52,274 nucleotides of DNA. Source: a virus. The translations under genes were made by a program, and so were the position numbers. The stretch is taken from IMG/VR virus record IMGVR_UViG_3300047373_000845, positions 1 through 52,274 of that record; one strand, 5' to 3'. Below the pieces are notes generated by a model. That model was not told the origin of the DNA. It did no database searches and saw only the letters and a program-made list of their open reading frames with translations. Every line of letters starts with the position of its first letter. Within the stretch, counting starts at the first letter, position 1. Of the stretch, positions 17,923-27,988 are shown piece by piece.

Positions 17923-20900
17923 TTACTTACTAACTCTTCTACTGAAATATCCTCCCACATCTGTAGATAATGGTGGGTCTTCTCCTGCCTCTCCGCCATA
18001 AGCTCCAATTATATTAAAGGTTAATGTAACTTTGCACCACATCGGCTGAACTTTTCCACCGTCAAATGTCCATGGAGAGCTTGCATAATCATATGCAACA
18101 CTACCAACTAATATATCATGGTCTAACCAGTCGCCCAAAGTTAAATGACATACTGGTGGTCTTGAAAAAGAGAATCCAGACTGCTGTCTATCAGATAGTC
18201 TATTTCTTGCTGGCCTTGTCATTTTTGAAATAAATTCCATTCTCTTTAAAAAATCAACCTTACTACCCGAAAAATATGATGGCTGGAAAATACTTCTCTT
18301 TTTCATTTCAGCAAGCTTTTCCATAGTGTTTTCTACAGAGCTTTCTACATAATTTTCTTCTTTTTTTGTAGTTGAAAAAGTGTCAAAAAGTTTATATATA
18401 TTTGTGCCTCCTGCACTTTCTCTAAACCTCTGATTTCTTTGTGCCGCCAAATTAGCAGATTCAGCAGCTGCATCCGCTGCTTCATCCAATTCTGCAGCTT
18501 GCTCATTTAGTTCGAGATTTTGTTCTCGTTGAAACTTTCTTCTCTGATAGTATGCAGCAGACTCTGGTGTAAATGGTTTCGTATCAGGTTTTAATCTTGG
18601 TAACCTTCTTCTGTTGTTTAAGGCAGCGTTGGCTTCGGCTCTTAACTCATCTGCTTCAGCACTGTCTTGAGTTCTTATTGTTGAAAACTTATTGCCAAAT
18701 GATTCAGTAATCTTGCTAACTTGACCACTTGTCTCATCGAATTTGTATCCAATATCTACCCTTTGTGCGAAATCAGTTAAAACCCAAAAAGAAACACTCC
18801 CATCCCTAGAAGAAGAGCCATATGTATATATTGGTTCTGGTCTACCTAAAAAAGAAGTAGAGTTCCATGTTGCACTGTCTCCATGATTAAAAGATTCTAT
18901 ATATGCAGGAAATGACATTGCGGAACCTTCTATTGCTGGTATTGAATAATTAGTCAAAACAAACCTTAACGTTTCTGCGCCCTCTGGGGCATATGGATTT
19001 TTAATACTATATCTATTATAAGATTTTTTGTAACTTCCATCCTTTTTTTTGCCCAAAACAAAAACACTAGAAGAATTCTCAGTTCCTTGTACGTTGAAAT
19101 TTTTAGCAAAAGAAATTTTATCTTCATCAGTATTTGCAATGGTATCTATAACATGCCTAACCCCCCTTCTTCTACTTCCTCCTTTGTCAAAATCTTGCTC
19201 TATTACATCTGAAGTATCTGTTTGAGACACCATATTTAAGCCTGTAATTTCACCTTCAGAATCATCTAAATTAGATGGAGTCAATGGTTTTAGTATTTTT
19301 TCAGCAGAATCAGCCAAGTAAGTTCCACCATTTTCTGCAATAACTTCTGCAGGCGTGGTATTAGTCCTTTGTTGCAATCTTTTATTTATTCCAGTCTTGC
19401 TCAACAACTCTTGAAAACCAGGTGAACCAAAATTTCTCAACCCTTCTATTGCACTCTGTACTCCTTTGTCATATATTTCACCAGGCTTACTTTGAAAAGT
19501 ATTTTGTTGTATATTGTGTAAAGAAATTAGATTAGTAACAAATCCCACACTAGATGGTGAAGAATAAAACCCTAAACCATCATCAACTCTAGATGTATCA
19601 TCAACGAGAGATGTTCCATAAGTTCCAATAATGTTTTGACCTCCCTCTATCGTATTTAAACTATTAACAGAATTTCTTTTAGTTAAATATTCTCTACCTC
19701 CTGGGCTGAGCTGGTTCGATGATGTTTCATCTAAAAAATTTATAGACTCTTCATCGTCAAAAACAGATTTAAGATTTTCTTTATCACCATTTAAAAGATT
19801 TTGAGTAGCTCTAAATATGGCTCCTGAAATTTCTAACCTAGAAACACCAACAAAGGTACTAGTACCCTCTAGTATTATATTTGCTCCCAAATTGAACCTG
19901 CTAGGATTTTTTGCTAATTGGTCATTTCTAAAAACTTTAGAAACTTGATTTATATCTTTAGTATTAGAAACGTTTGAAGATGTCTGGTCTTCCCTTTCTG
20001 GCTTGGCGATTACTAATAAATTAGTATCATTTTCTACATTGTTACTTGTGTTATTTGCCCTAAACCCTATAGAGTTGTCGCCTAAATCTTCAGGCTGAGT
20101 GATGTTGCTGTATAGATTGTTTAATCTATCCCCAGAAGAATCTTCCTCCAAATTACTATCATTAGGTAAGTTGGTAGCTAAACTAGTTGACAAATACTGA
20201 AAACTGTCGCCAATTAATTCAGAATTTGAGGGAACATTTGGCACTAAATTATTATTTCTAAACCCTTCCGAATCTTCCTCCAAACTTGATTCTATTGGAG
20301 AATTAGAAGAAATGTCATCATTTCTGAATGGAATAGAATCTTCAAATAAATTAGTATCATTTTTTTTATTTGACGAAAGGTCTTGCTGTCTAAACTCTTC
20401 AGATTCACTTTCTAAGTCCGTTTTTCTCAAATCATTATTTGACAAATCATCTTCTCTATAAGGAAAACTATCCGACTCTAAATCACTTTTTTTAGGCGTA
20501 TTATACGAAAGGTCGTCACTTCTGTAAACGCTAGAGTCAAAATCTAAATTTGAAGAAATTTTCTTATTTGCAGAAAGGTCTTGCTCTCTAAGTTCTTGAG
20601 AATCATTTTTAAGATTACTAATATTTGAAACATTACTTTGTAAATCTTCCTGCCTAAACGGCTTTGAATCATCTTCTAAACTTGACGTTTTTAATTCGTT
20701 TCTGGATGTGATTTCACTTCTAAAATTCTCTGAAACCCTTTCTAAATCAGTGTTTACAATTTTGTTTTTTGAAGTTACAGAATCTCTATATTGTGAAGAT
20801 TCCACATCTAAATCCGTTTTATTTTTAGAATTTCTACTTAAATCATTAGCCCTTAACTCCTCAGAATCACTCAACAAATTACTATTTTTTGTAGTATTTT

Positions 20901-21894
20901 TACTTAAAGTGTCTTGTCTATATTTTTCATTTTCAGATTCTGCATCATAATTTCTATCAATGTTTTTTGATTGATTTATACTCTTGTAATTAGAGGAGTC
21001 AGATTCTAAATTTGTATTTTTTTCTCTATTGTTTTTTAGTAAATTAGACCTATATATAGAACTTTCGTTGTCTATACTTTTATCTGTTTTTACATTTTTG
21101 GAATTATTATTAGCTCTAATCTCGTCTGAAATAGATTCAATGCTTGCATTTTCTGATTTATTTTTTAAAATCAAATTACTTCTACTTGATTCTGAATCGT
21201 TTAATAAATCATTAATATTACTTAAATTTTTTGATTCATTAACTTCTCTGGGGCTTCGGGAATCTATTTCTAAATTTGTTCTTTTTTCTTTATTAGATTT
21301 AAGATTTCTATCTCTATCTACTTGACTTTGATTGTCTGAAGAAATGCTTTTATTATATGGGTCATTATCTTTTACTACATTTTTAGACAACAAATTATCT
21401 CTATAACCAGAAGAGAAAGAATCAATATTTAATTTTGATTCTGAATTTTTTCTAAAATTTTCATTTCTAGCCACTTTAGATGTGGAGTCTATATTTTTAG
21501 ATATATCATTATTTTTAAGTATTGCGCTTTTCCTAGACTCTTCTGCAAAGTCTTCTAAGCTCTTAGCAGATTCAACAAGCTTATTTTTAGACTCTAACCT
21601 TTTCCTTTGTAAGTCTCCACTTTCCTCTAAACTTTTTTGTTTAGAAACAAGATTTTTAGTTAAAGCCTCTCTTATTATTTGTGAATCTATTTCTAAATCG
21701 CTACTTGAAATAACATTTTTAGAGAGATTATCTTCTCTCATTTGTGGATATATCACATCATAAATGTCTTTAGGCTTCTCTAAATTTTTAGACAATAACT
21801 TACCCCTAACTTCATTAGAATAGTCTGAAAAAAAGGCATCTAACCCAGTTCTTCTTTCAAATTCTTCAAATGTTTCATCATAGGGTACAGACAT
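17923..21894 (-). CDS. Large baseplate protein with about 29 tandem 22-residue repeats
   Basis: This 1323-residue protein has two parts. Residues 17 to about 667 are tandem repeats of 22 residues, roughly [DNS]-L-x2-D-S-x2-[FY]-R-x3-L-S-x-N, rich in Ser, Asp and Asn. From about 670 the protein becomes an ordinary baseplate-like fold, with segments such as PAYIESFNHGDSATWN, FLGRPEPIYTYGSSSRDGS and SFWVLTDFAQR. A Lys/Ala-rich coiled coil (near 1090-1170) and a compact C-terminal domain (HLTLGDWLDHDILVGS) follow. The C-terminal part resembles T4-like tail and baseplate proteins that join tube and hub. The repeat array could be an extended tether or fibre. Its neighbours are the tape measure and the gp53-like wedge gene. 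Confidence 0.8.
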   Translation of the reverse strand: MSVPYDETFEEFERRTGLDAFFSDYSNEVRGKLLSKNLEKPKDIYDVIYPQMREDNLSKNVISSSDLEIDSQIIREALTKNLVSKQKSLEESGDLQRKRLESKNKLVESAKSLEDFAEESRKSAILKNNDISKNIDSTSKVARNENFRKNSESKLNIDSFSSGYRDNLLSKNVVKDNDPYNKSISSDNQSQVDRDRNLKSNKEKRTNLEIDSRSPREVNESKNLSNINDLLNDSESSRSNLILKNKSENASIESISDEIRANNNSKNVKTDKSIDNESSIYRSNLLKNNREKNTNLESDSSNYKSINQSKNIDRNYDAESENEKYRQDTLSKNTTKNSNLLSDSEELRANDLSRNSKNKTDLDVESSQYRDSVTSKNKIVNTDLERVSENFRSEITSRNELKTSSLEDDSKPFRQEDLQSNVSNISNLKNDSQELREQDLSANKKISSNLDFDSSVYRSDDLSYNTPKKSDLESDSFPYREDDLSNNDLRKTDLESESEEFRQQDLSSNKKNDTNLFEDSIPFRNDDISSNSPIESSLEEDSEGFRNNNLVPNVPSNSELIGDSFQYLSTSLATNLPNDSNLEEDSSGDRLNNLYSNITQPEDLGDNSIGFRANNTSNNVENDTNLLVIAKPEREDQTSSNVSNTKDINQVSKVFRNDQLAKNPSRFNLGANIILEGTSTFVGVSRLEISGAIFRATQNLLNGDKENLKSVFDDEESINFLDETSSNQLSPGGREYLTKRNSVNSLNTIEGGQNIIGTYGTSLVDDTSRVDDGLGFYSSPSSVGFVTNLISLHNIQQNTFQSKPGEIYDKGVQSAIEGLRNFGSPGFQELLSKTGINKRLQQRTNTTPAEVIAENGGTYLADSAEKILKPLTPSNLDDSEGEITGLNMVSQTDTSDVIEQDFDKGGSRRRGVRHVIDTIANTDEDKISFAKNFNVQGTENSSSVFVLGKKKDGSYKKSYNRYSIKNPYAPEGAETLRFVLTNYSIPAIEGSAMSFPAYIESFNHGDSATWNSTSFLGRPEPIYTYGSSSRDGSVSFWVLTDFAQRVDIGYKFDETSGQVSKITESFGNKFSTIRTQDSAEADELRAEANAALNNRRRLPRLKPDTKPFTPESAAYYQRRKFQREQNLELNEQAAELDEAADAAAESANLAAQRNQRFRESAGGTNIYKLFDTFSTTKKEENYVESSVENTMEKLAEMKKRSIFQPSYFSGSKVDFLKRMEFISKMTRPARNRLSDRQQSGFSFSRPPVCHLTLGDWLDHDILVGSVAYDYASSPWTFDGGKVQPMWCKVTLTFNIIGAYGGEAGEDPPLSTDVGGYFSRRVSK
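19893..21846 (-). repeat. Array of about 29 protein repeats of 22 residues (66 bases)
   Basis: Counting the translated units gives about 29 copies. Most are exactly 22 residues long; a few near the N-terminus have small insertions. Examples are DLESDSFPYREDDLSNNDLR, NLKNDSQELREQDLSANKK and SLEDDSKPFRQEDLQSNVS. The DNA copies have diverged, so the array is old and not a recent slippage product. Confidence 0.9.
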
Positions 21895-21910
21895 AGTTGT
21901 ATTCTTTGTA

Positions 21911-21918
21911 TATAAATA
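21911..21918 (-). promoter_or_regulatory. TATTTATA box before the repeat-rich baseplate gene
   Basis: TATTTATA on the minus strand lies 16 bases before the ATG of the 1323-residue baseplate gene, inside a 54-base gap after the tape measure gene. Confidence 0.4.
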
Positions 21919-21948
21919 TTTTTAAATAAAAATAATGCGATTAAATTA

Positions 21949-24900
21949 TTAAGTGCTATGCTTAGTGTCTTTTAGAATTATTTCTTGTAAATCTTTACCA
22001 TCTATTTGTAACTGTACAACATGTGTAACTTTTGATGATTCTGCTTTATTTACTTCTGCAACAAACTTGCCCATTTCAGCACCACCTTCAGCCATAATCT
22101 CTGCTAACTTTTCTAACTTGGAAACATTCATACCTTTTACGGCAGACTCTAATTGCAATACTCCTGCAGCCATTCTTTCAATACCATCAGCCCCCATTGC
22201 CAAATTGGGACCCAAACTAACCATTACTCCCTTTAGCTCATGTAAAGCCTCCAACATAAGAGCTACACCAAATAAAACAAATGGATTAAAAAATGCCAAA
22301 CCTGCAAGTGCAAAACCTATTAATGCTGGTCCCAATGTATTTAGACCACTAGCCAAGGTTACTAATCCTTTCCAGTTTGTTACTGCCAAATCTATCAACA
22401 TTGGTGCTGCCAATGCTAACAATGGTGCTGCCGCAGCCAACATTGCTGCCCCCACAAGAAGGCCGACACCTGCATATATAGTACCAAGACCAAAAGCCAT
22501 TATAGCAGATGCAAAAGGGGCTAAGCCACTCCAATCAGCCTCTTTAATCATATCTAAAGGCTCTATTGCTTTCATTAAATGTTCTCCTGCCATACCCATT
22601 AAAACAGCGCCAACCAATAATGCAACTCCTGCTATGGCTAATGCTCCAGCCCCTACAAGCAACAAAGGCATTCCAAACATCATAGCCATACCTAAAGCTG
22701 TTAATGCGAATATAACTAACATTGCAACACCAACGCCAGCAAGAACATTTACCCAATCTACTTCACTCATCATTAGTGCAGCATATGCAAAAGGAATTAA
22801 TGCTACGCCCATAATTGCCATTGCAGCTGCACCCATCAAGACATCTTTCATGCTCATCTTTCCAAGTATTTTAGTTGCCAACCATAAACCTCCTGCCATT
22901 ATTATCATAGAAGCTGCGGCTGCAGCAAGCTGAGCCCCATCAGGACTTCCTGTTGCAGCTATTCCTAACATAAATATAGCGACTGCTGCACCAATGGTTG
23001 TAAGTGCAACACCCAGTTTTAATATATCTTTATAACCAACAGTTGCAAATGATTTTATACCCAAGGCCAAACTCGATATCCATCCACCACCACCAGCTCC
23101 GCCTGGGCTTGGTGGGGGTTTTGGCCCCGCCATTCCGCCTGCAGCTCCAGCAGCTCCACCGCCACCTTTAGAGAAAACACTTTTAATTCCCTTTAAAAAT
23201 CCGCCACCTTTGCTTCCTATTGCAAAACCTTTACCTTGAGCGATTCCGTTTATGTAGGCTTTAGCTGGTCCGAACAGAATTGCCAAAGTTGCCATAAGAA
23301 CACCAAAAACACCCTTTAAGAAAGGCCCTGAACTATTAATTGCATTAATCACATCTGTCAATATCTGTATAACAGGTTGAAAAAATGGCACTAAAGTGTT
23401 GATAACAGACTGCTTTAAGGCTTCAACAGAATCCATAAGACCTTGATTTTGTTTAGCTTGGTCCTCTAATGTCTTCTTTTTCTTCTCTTCGGCAGCAATT
23501 GCTTCTTGAATAGAGGTTGCAGATATTTGTGAAAAATCATCAATACCTTCCATTTCACCCGTAAATTCAAGCTTACCACCCTCTCCAACTTTGGTCATTT
23601 GCATTAAGTATGCTTTTTGTTTATCATCTAAACCATCTAAACTAGCTCCTAAACCTCCAAGCAAGTCCATCTTATTCATATCTTCTGCATTTTGACCAAT
23701 CATATTAGTCAAACTTTCCATAGATTGACCAGTTGCATCTGAAACCATTTGTAATCTGTCAGTATCTACTGCGTCAAACTCTAATTTACCAGTTTCAGAA
23801 TTAAACGTACCTATGTCTTTACCCATTTCTCCCAACAACTTCTGAAGTTCTTCTGGACCTTTACGTGCAGCAGAAAGTAATTGCATTGGGTCTATAGCAG
23901 CAAAGGAACCTCCAGCTAACTGCAGCTCTGCAGCCATCTCCATTGCACCCTCTATATTTCTTGCTCTTTTACCAGTCTCAAAAATATCATCAACATTCAT
24001 TCCTAAACGCTTAGACTCTAAAACCATCCTCCTTAAAGAAGCTTCTCCTCCAACAAAACCCATTGTACGCATTTTAGACATGTTTTTAGACATCTCTTGC
24101 ATCACTTCGTTTCCACTAACTCCATAAGCTCTAGCGTCATTCATAGTTGCAGCTGCATCTTCCTCTAATTGTTTGATGCCTCCACCAAATTTCACATATT
24201 CCTTTTGTAATTTAGACATTTCTGCCGTGTTTAAACCAGTTGACTTACCCAAGGCAGCCATACTCTCAGCGGCTTCTGCCAAAACTTCAAAATTTGTTGT
24301 ACGAAGGTCTTGACTTAATTGACCCATGGCTTCAGTAGTTTCTCCTACGCTCATTCCAAATCTAGCCGTTTCAGAAGTTAGTGCAGCCATTCCAGCAGTG
24401 TTTTCACTAAAATTTATGCTAGTTTTCTGTTGGGCATCTTTTATTGTTTTGTCGTAATCTAAAGCCGACTTTATTAAAGAATCTAACTTAAATGATTTAC
24501 TTAAGTTGTTGCCCATAGCACTCAATCCTTTGCTAATGTCAAATGTTGTTTCTTGGATGTTTTTCAGTTGGTCATCGACTATATTTACTTGAGTATTTAA
24601 ATCCTGAGATTCAGCCAAAGCATCCTTAAAAGGTTCTACTAAATTTTTTGGCAAATCTGCTTCATTAACTATTTTGTCAACTAGGTCATCTGCGTCATCC
24701 TTCATCTCTTGTAATACATCACTAATAGAAACACCCTCACCTCCAGCTTTTTCAAAAGCTTCTGCAAGCTTGTCTGCTTCTGCAGTACTTAAACCTAACT
24801 TATCAGCCAACTCTCCAGAACTTTCTAAAGATACTCCTAAAGATTCTGCTATATCATTAAAAGTTTTGTCTAAAGCAGCTGAAGCGGTGTTAGCATCAGT

Positions 24901-25128
24901 CTCAAGAGATTTGGCCGTGGATTCCAAATCTTTTAATTTCGCATTATATTCATCGGTAGTTAAGTTTCTAAAAAACTCACTTCCTCCAATGCCAAGAAAA
25001 GTGCTAGAAAGAGAATTAACCATGGCCTGCTGTTGCTCCATAGACTTAGCAGCCCTATCCATAGCAGCATTGTAAGCTTGCGCCCTCTTAAGAGCATCAC
25101 CACTAATTCCTTTTTCGTTTGCTGCCAT
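21949..25128 (-). CDS. Tail tape measure protein
   Basis: This 1059-residue protein has tape measure architecture. The first 570 residues are helical and coiled coil, with many Ala, Gln, Leu and Lys residues (SMEQQQAMVNSLSS, ALGKSTGLNTAEMSKLQKEY). Then comes a glycine/proline-rich hinge (KPPPSPGGAGGGGW). A long hydrophobic region (about 690-985) with many transmembrane-like segments such as VALTTIGAAVAIFMLGIAA follows, and the protein ends in a short amphipathic tail. Such proteins set tail length and can cross the host membrane during ejection. It is flanked by baseplate genes. A long plus-strand open frame inside it is an artefact of Ala-rich codons. Confidence 0.82.
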   Translation of the reverse strand: MAANEKGISGDALKRAQAYNAAMDRAAKSMEQQQAMVNSLSSTFLGIGGSEFFRNLTTDEYNAKLKDLESTAKSLETDANTASAALDKTFNDIAESLGVSLESSGELADKLGLSTAEADKLAEAFEKAGGEGVSISDVLQEMKDDADDLVDKIVNEADLPKNLVEPFKDALAESQDLNTQVNIVDDQLKNIQETTFDISKGLSAMGNNLSKSFKLDSLIKSALDYDKTIKDAQQKTSINFSENTAGMAALTSETARFGMSVGETTEAMGQLSQDLRTTNFEVLAEAAESMAALGKSTGLNTAEMSKLQKEYVKFGGGIKQLEEDAAATMNDARAYGVSGNEVMQEMSKNMSKMRTMGFVGGEASLRRMVLESKRLGMNVDDIFETGKRARNIEGAMEMAAELQLAGGSFAAIDPMQLLSAARKGPEELQKLLGEMGKDIGTFNSETGKLEFDAVDTDRLQMVSDATGQSMESLTNMIGQNAEDMNKMDLLGGLGASLDGLDDKQKAYLMQMTKVGEGGKLEFTGEMEGIDDFSQISATSIQEAIAAEEKKKKTLEDQAKQNQGLMDSVEALKQSVINTLVPFFQPVIQILTDVINAINSSGPFLKGVFGVLMATLAILFGPAKAYINGIAQGKGFAIGSKGGGFLKGIKSVFSKGGGGAAGAAGGMAGPKPPPSPGGAGGGGWISSLALGIKSFATVGYKDILKLGVALTTIGAAVAIFMLGIAATGSPDGAQLAAAAASMIIMAGGLWLATKILGKMSMKDVLMGAAAMAIMGVALIPFAYAALMMSEVDWVNVLAGVGVAMLVIFALTALGMAMMFGMPLLLVGAGALAIAGVALLVGAVLMGMAGEHLMKAIEPLDMIKEADWSGLAPFASAIMAFGLGTIYAGVGLLVGAAMLAAAAPLLALAAPMLIDLAVTNWKGLVTLASGLNTLGPALIGFALAGLAFFNPFVLFGVALMLEALHELKGVMVSLGPNLAMGADGIERMAAGVLQLESAVKGMNVSKLEKLAEIMAEGGAEMGKFVAEVNKAESSKVTHVVQLQIDGKDLQEIILKDTKHST

Positions 25129-25197
25129 TTATTAAACTTATATTACTAATAAATATAGTTTAATAAAAATAATTAATTGAAAATTAAAGTAAATAAA

Positions 25198-25221
25198 AAA
25201 GGGCAGCCAATGCCACCCTTT
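25198..25221 (-). terminator. Rho-independent terminator before the tape measure gene
   Basis: AAAGGG and CCCTTT form the base of a GC-rich hairpin. On the minus strand the stem is followed by TTTTTTATTT. It lies 27 bases after the stop of the 188-residue membrane protein gene. Confidence 0.75.
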
Positions 25222-25247
25222 ATGTTCTATATATTAAATATATATGT

Positions 25248-25814
25248 CTACTTCTTTCTACCTCCGTAAAAATCTCTAAGATAACTTTCTCTTTGATTAT
25301 GAGTCATAGATTGCATTTGTGAATTCATCCAAGAGTTTGTTGAGCCAATAGCGTCTTCCAAATGATTTGTGTTTGTTTTGTAATAATCCCTAGAACCACC
25401 TCTTACAATTCCGCCAGCACCAGGAATAACATTTAAAGGTCTTCCAATTGGATTTTGATTCCACCCACCAATTATCCAAATACCCCTAATGCATTGAATG
25501 ATTAAATATATACAAAATACGCCACGCATTAATACTTGAACACCATCTCCAAAGTTAAAAAAGTCTACCAAAGAATTGAACATACTTTGATTAAACAAAA
25601 GAAATATATGTAAACCAAGAAACATAAGACCCATAACAACTACAGACAAGGGGTTTCTCCAGTTTTTATTTGGACCCGTAAAAAACAGCTGAAAAACAAA
25701 AGCAATAGATGTTGCAACAATATTAGAGCTATCATTACTTTTAACATCATTAACTACCACATCATCACCTGGATGTTTGCCATATCTTTTTTCATATTCT
25801 TTAAACTTGCTCAT
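25248..25814 (-). CDS. Membrane protein of unknown function
   Basis: This 188-residue protein has three hydrophobic segments long enough to span a membrane, around residues 33-50, 57-77 and 93-115 (for example VVVMGLMFLGLHIFLLF). A Gly/Pro-rich stretch (NVIPGAGGIVRGGSRDYY) and a polar, Arg/Lys-ending tail follow. It lies between the 505-residue unknown gene and the tape measure gene, with its own terminator. A tail-associated membrane protein or a second holin-like protein are both possible; the sequence does not decide. Confidence 0.7.
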   Translation of the reverse strand: MSKFKEYEKRYGKHPGDDVVVNDVKSNDSSNIVATSIAFVFQLFFTGPNKNWRNPLSVVVMGLMFLGLHIFLLFNQSMFNSLVDFFNFGDGVQVLMRGVFCIYLIIQCIRGIWIIGGWNQNPIGRPLNVIPGAGGIVRGGSRDYYKTNTNHLEDAIGSTNSWMNSQMQSMTHNQRESYLRDFYGGRKK

Positions 25815-25870
25815 AATTATAATTTTTATCTTTATTATATAAACGAATTAATATAAGAAATATTACAATA

Positions 25871-27388
25871 TTAAATTATTTTTTTTAAAATTTTAGATAT
25901 TGATAATGTAGAATCACCCTCTTTAAGATTAGCGCTTACAACACTTTTAGGAGATTTTTTTGATTTAACACTTGTCTTTTTAGAAATTTTCTTGACCTTC
26001 GGTTTTAAATTTATTTCTTTTTTTATGCTATTCATATACCGTTGAGACACGTTGTCAGCAACTATATTATTAATGACTTGTTGTCTAAAATTAGAAAAAT
26101 AAGACATTACCCTATCTCTCTCTGCATCTTTATCCTTAAAAGTTTCGCCCTTTTGTTTGGGATACAAGAAAGCTAATGCTGGGTAATTTCCATAACCATC
26201 TATCCTACCTTCTTTTACTAGTCTCTTAAAAAAGTTTATATACTTAAAAAACCTTCCAGAATCTATATCTTCTATAAATTTTGAAACTTTTTCTGACAAC
26301 TCTTTATCATTATTTAAGTCTATTTTATATCCGCCAGCTATAGTTTTAAAGCCTGCTCTTTTTGTTTTTAAACTTAATTTACTAAGAACCTCTCCTTCAG
26401 AACTGGACTCTTCACTCTTTTCCACCTTCTTCTCTTCGTAATCAGATGTTTTTACCTCTATTGACTGGACACCTTTGTCTATATTGACGATACCTGGTAT
26501 GCTGAAATTACTTCCAACAGTTATATAAGACTTTTCAAAGTCTCCAGCACTTCTATTGTACATTTCCCAAGATACATCTATATCATTTATCTTCATATTC
26601 AAAGATTCATAATCAACTCCCTTGTCTATTTTAAGCAAATGTTCTACATCATTATTGTCTAATATTTTTATTTGCAAACCTTTCTTTACTTGTATAATAG
26701 ATAGCTTTTTATGTTTAGTATTTTCTTTCGCCATTCTAAGTCCCATAACAAACCCAGAACCAATAGATGAGCCTCCCGACTTAAAGTCCCAAGGTTCTAT
26801 CTTATAACCATCTGCACTTCCCAAATAATAACCATCTATCATCTGACCACCCGTAATGGCACCTCCTTTAAAAACGCCCATAAAAGCACCACTCAACCAT
26901 TCTCCTCTAAAAGTAATTAGCTGCCCTTTTACTGCACCTCTAGCCTTTCTTTTAGCTTTAGTCAAACCTAAAGTCTCAGCTTTCCAAGAACCTTTAAATA
27001 TCCAACTTAAAGATGGGAACAATTTTTCAACTTTTGCCTGATTTGATGTGTGTACCAACGTTCCCTTTGCACTTGTTTCTTTCTCGTCAACCTCAAAAGC
27101 CAAATAAGGAAGTAATGGTTCGTCAATTTTTTTTGCATAATTTTCTCCAACCTTATAAAGGCTCGGTTTTCCCATGACTGCCTTTTTCTCACTATCTGAA
27201 CCAGTTGAGGCTACATATTTTAAATAATTTTGATTTGGAGTTTTAGGAGTGGAACCCTTTGCATCAGCATCTGTGTAACGATTTCCACCCAATCCACTAG
27301 CAAAAGATTTTAATTTGTGACCAATATTGCCCAAAATCTCATCTAAACGTTTTTCTATATCCTCTATATTGTCTTCGTAATTTTCCAT
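25871..27388 (-). CDS. Unknown 505-residue protein, probably virion-associated
   Basis: No family is recognised. The first 30 residues form an acidic helix. The middle (about 120-260) is Gly-rich beta-type sequence (FMGVFKGGAITGGQMIDGYY). Residues 340-450 look helical, and the last 60 are Lys/Ser-rich, ending in a short hydrophobic-basic tail (STLSISKILKKII). The ATG lies seven bases after the stop of the 164-residue gene, so the two are co-transcribed. Placement in the tail and baseplate block suggests a structural or injected protein, as an inference. Confidence 0.7.
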   Translation of the reverse strand: MENYEDNIEDIEKRLDEILGNIGHKLKSFASGLGGNRYTDADAKGSTPKTPNQNYLKYVASTGSDSEKKAVMGKPSLYKVGENYAKKIDEPLLPYLAFEVDEKETSAKGTLVHTSNQAKVEKLFPSLSWIFKGSWKAETLGLTKAKRKARGAVKGQLITFRGEWLSGAFMGVFKGGAITGGQMIDGYYLGSADGYKIEPWDFKSGGSSIGSGFVMGLRMAKENTKHKKLSIIQVKKGLQIKILDNNDVEHLLKIDKGVDYESLNMKINDIDVSWEMYNRSAGDFEKSYITVGSNFSIPGIVNIDKGVQSIEVKTSDYEEKKVEKSEESSSEGEVLSKLSLKTKRAGFKTIAGGYKIDLNNDKELSEKVSKFIEDIDSGRFFKYINFFKRLVKEGRIDGYGNYPALAFLYPKQKGETFKDKDAERDRVMSYFSNFRQQVINNIVADNVSQRYMNSIKKEINLKPKVKKISKKTSVKSKKSPKSVVSANLKEGDSTLSISKILKKII

Positions 27389-27395
27389 TTTATTA

Positions 27396-27890
27396 CTATT
27401 TAAGTTGCAGCCAATTTCTTACATAGTTATTTAGTGCTGCAGTAGGAGTTTTTTGAGACAAGATTTTTTTGGTATTTAAAGATAAATCTCTCAAGTCTTT
27501 AATAATATTAGCACTTATAGCTCCATCTCTACCAGATATATCATTAAAACCTCTTTTCATTAATGATTTATATTTTTTAAATAAATCTTTTAGTTTTTCA
27601 GAAAAATATTCTTTATCACTGCCGAAATATGAAGACAATAAAATAGACTCAATTTTTTCAAAAGCATCTTCCATCATATTTTCACTTTTTTTATACAAAA
27701 CATTACTCTTATCAAAAACGGGATGTTCATACCAACTTTTAATATCTCCCAAATCATTGCTAGATGACATTTTGTATGTATTTTTTTTATTTTTTTTCAA
27801 ATGTTTAAAATTTCCAAACATCCCCCCAGGAGGAGCTTCATTTAAAAGTGATTCTCTAATCAACTTTCTTATATAATGTTTACTGTCCAC
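27396..27890 (-). CDS. Unknown 164-residue protein with N-terminal basic helix (GTG start)
   Basis: The frame begins at GTG (27888-27890). The next internal ATG would remove the first 23 residues, including the helix YIRKLIRESLLNE, so I keep the GTG. After a Gly/Pro/Phe turn (APPGGMFGNF) the protein is Lys-rich and helical. Similar short Lys/Arg-Leu/Ile helices occur at the ends of other unknown proteins here. It heads a two-gene unit with the 505-residue protein. A strong terminator lies upstream, and a TATTTATA box lies 19 bases before the start. Confidence 0.68.
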   Translation of the reverse strand: MDSKHYIRKLIRESLLNEAPPGGMFGNFKHLKKNKKNTYKMSSSNDLGDIKSWYEHPVFDKSNVLYKKSENMMEDAFEKIESILLSSYFGSDKEYFSEKLKDLFKKYKSLMKRGFNDISGRDGAISANIIKDLRDLSLNTKKILSQKTPTAALNNYVRNWLQLK

Positions 27891-27909
27891 AATAATATAT
27901 ATTTATAGA

Positions 27910-27917
27910 TATAAATA
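27910..27917 (-). promoter_or_regulatory. TATTTATA box before the 164-residue gene
   Basis: TATTTATA on the minus strand lies 19 bases before the GTG start and directly after a strong terminator, a good position for a promoter. Partly overlapping TATAAATA on the same strand (27900-27907) makes the exact element uncertain. Confidence 0.4.
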
Positions 27918-27936
27918 GTAAAATTTTTATAAAAAA

Positions 27937-27962
27937 AAGGCTCAAACTTTAAGTTGAGCCTT
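27937..27962 (-). terminator. Strong rho-independent terminator
   Basis: AAGGCTCAA and TTGAGCCTT pair perfectly and extend inward with one bulge. On the minus strand a run of eight T follows. It lies 27 bases after the stop of the 70-residue gene. Confidence 0.88.
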
Positions 27963-27988
27963 ATGTAATATGATTTTTTTTGTTTTGT

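Noticed and set aside
21953-22933. 326-residue plus-strand open frame opposite the tape measure gene
   Set aside because: It lies fully antisense to a well-supported gene. Its Ala/Pro/Asn/Ile-rich composition is what Ala- and Gly-rich codons give on the opposite strand. No start context or family is visible.
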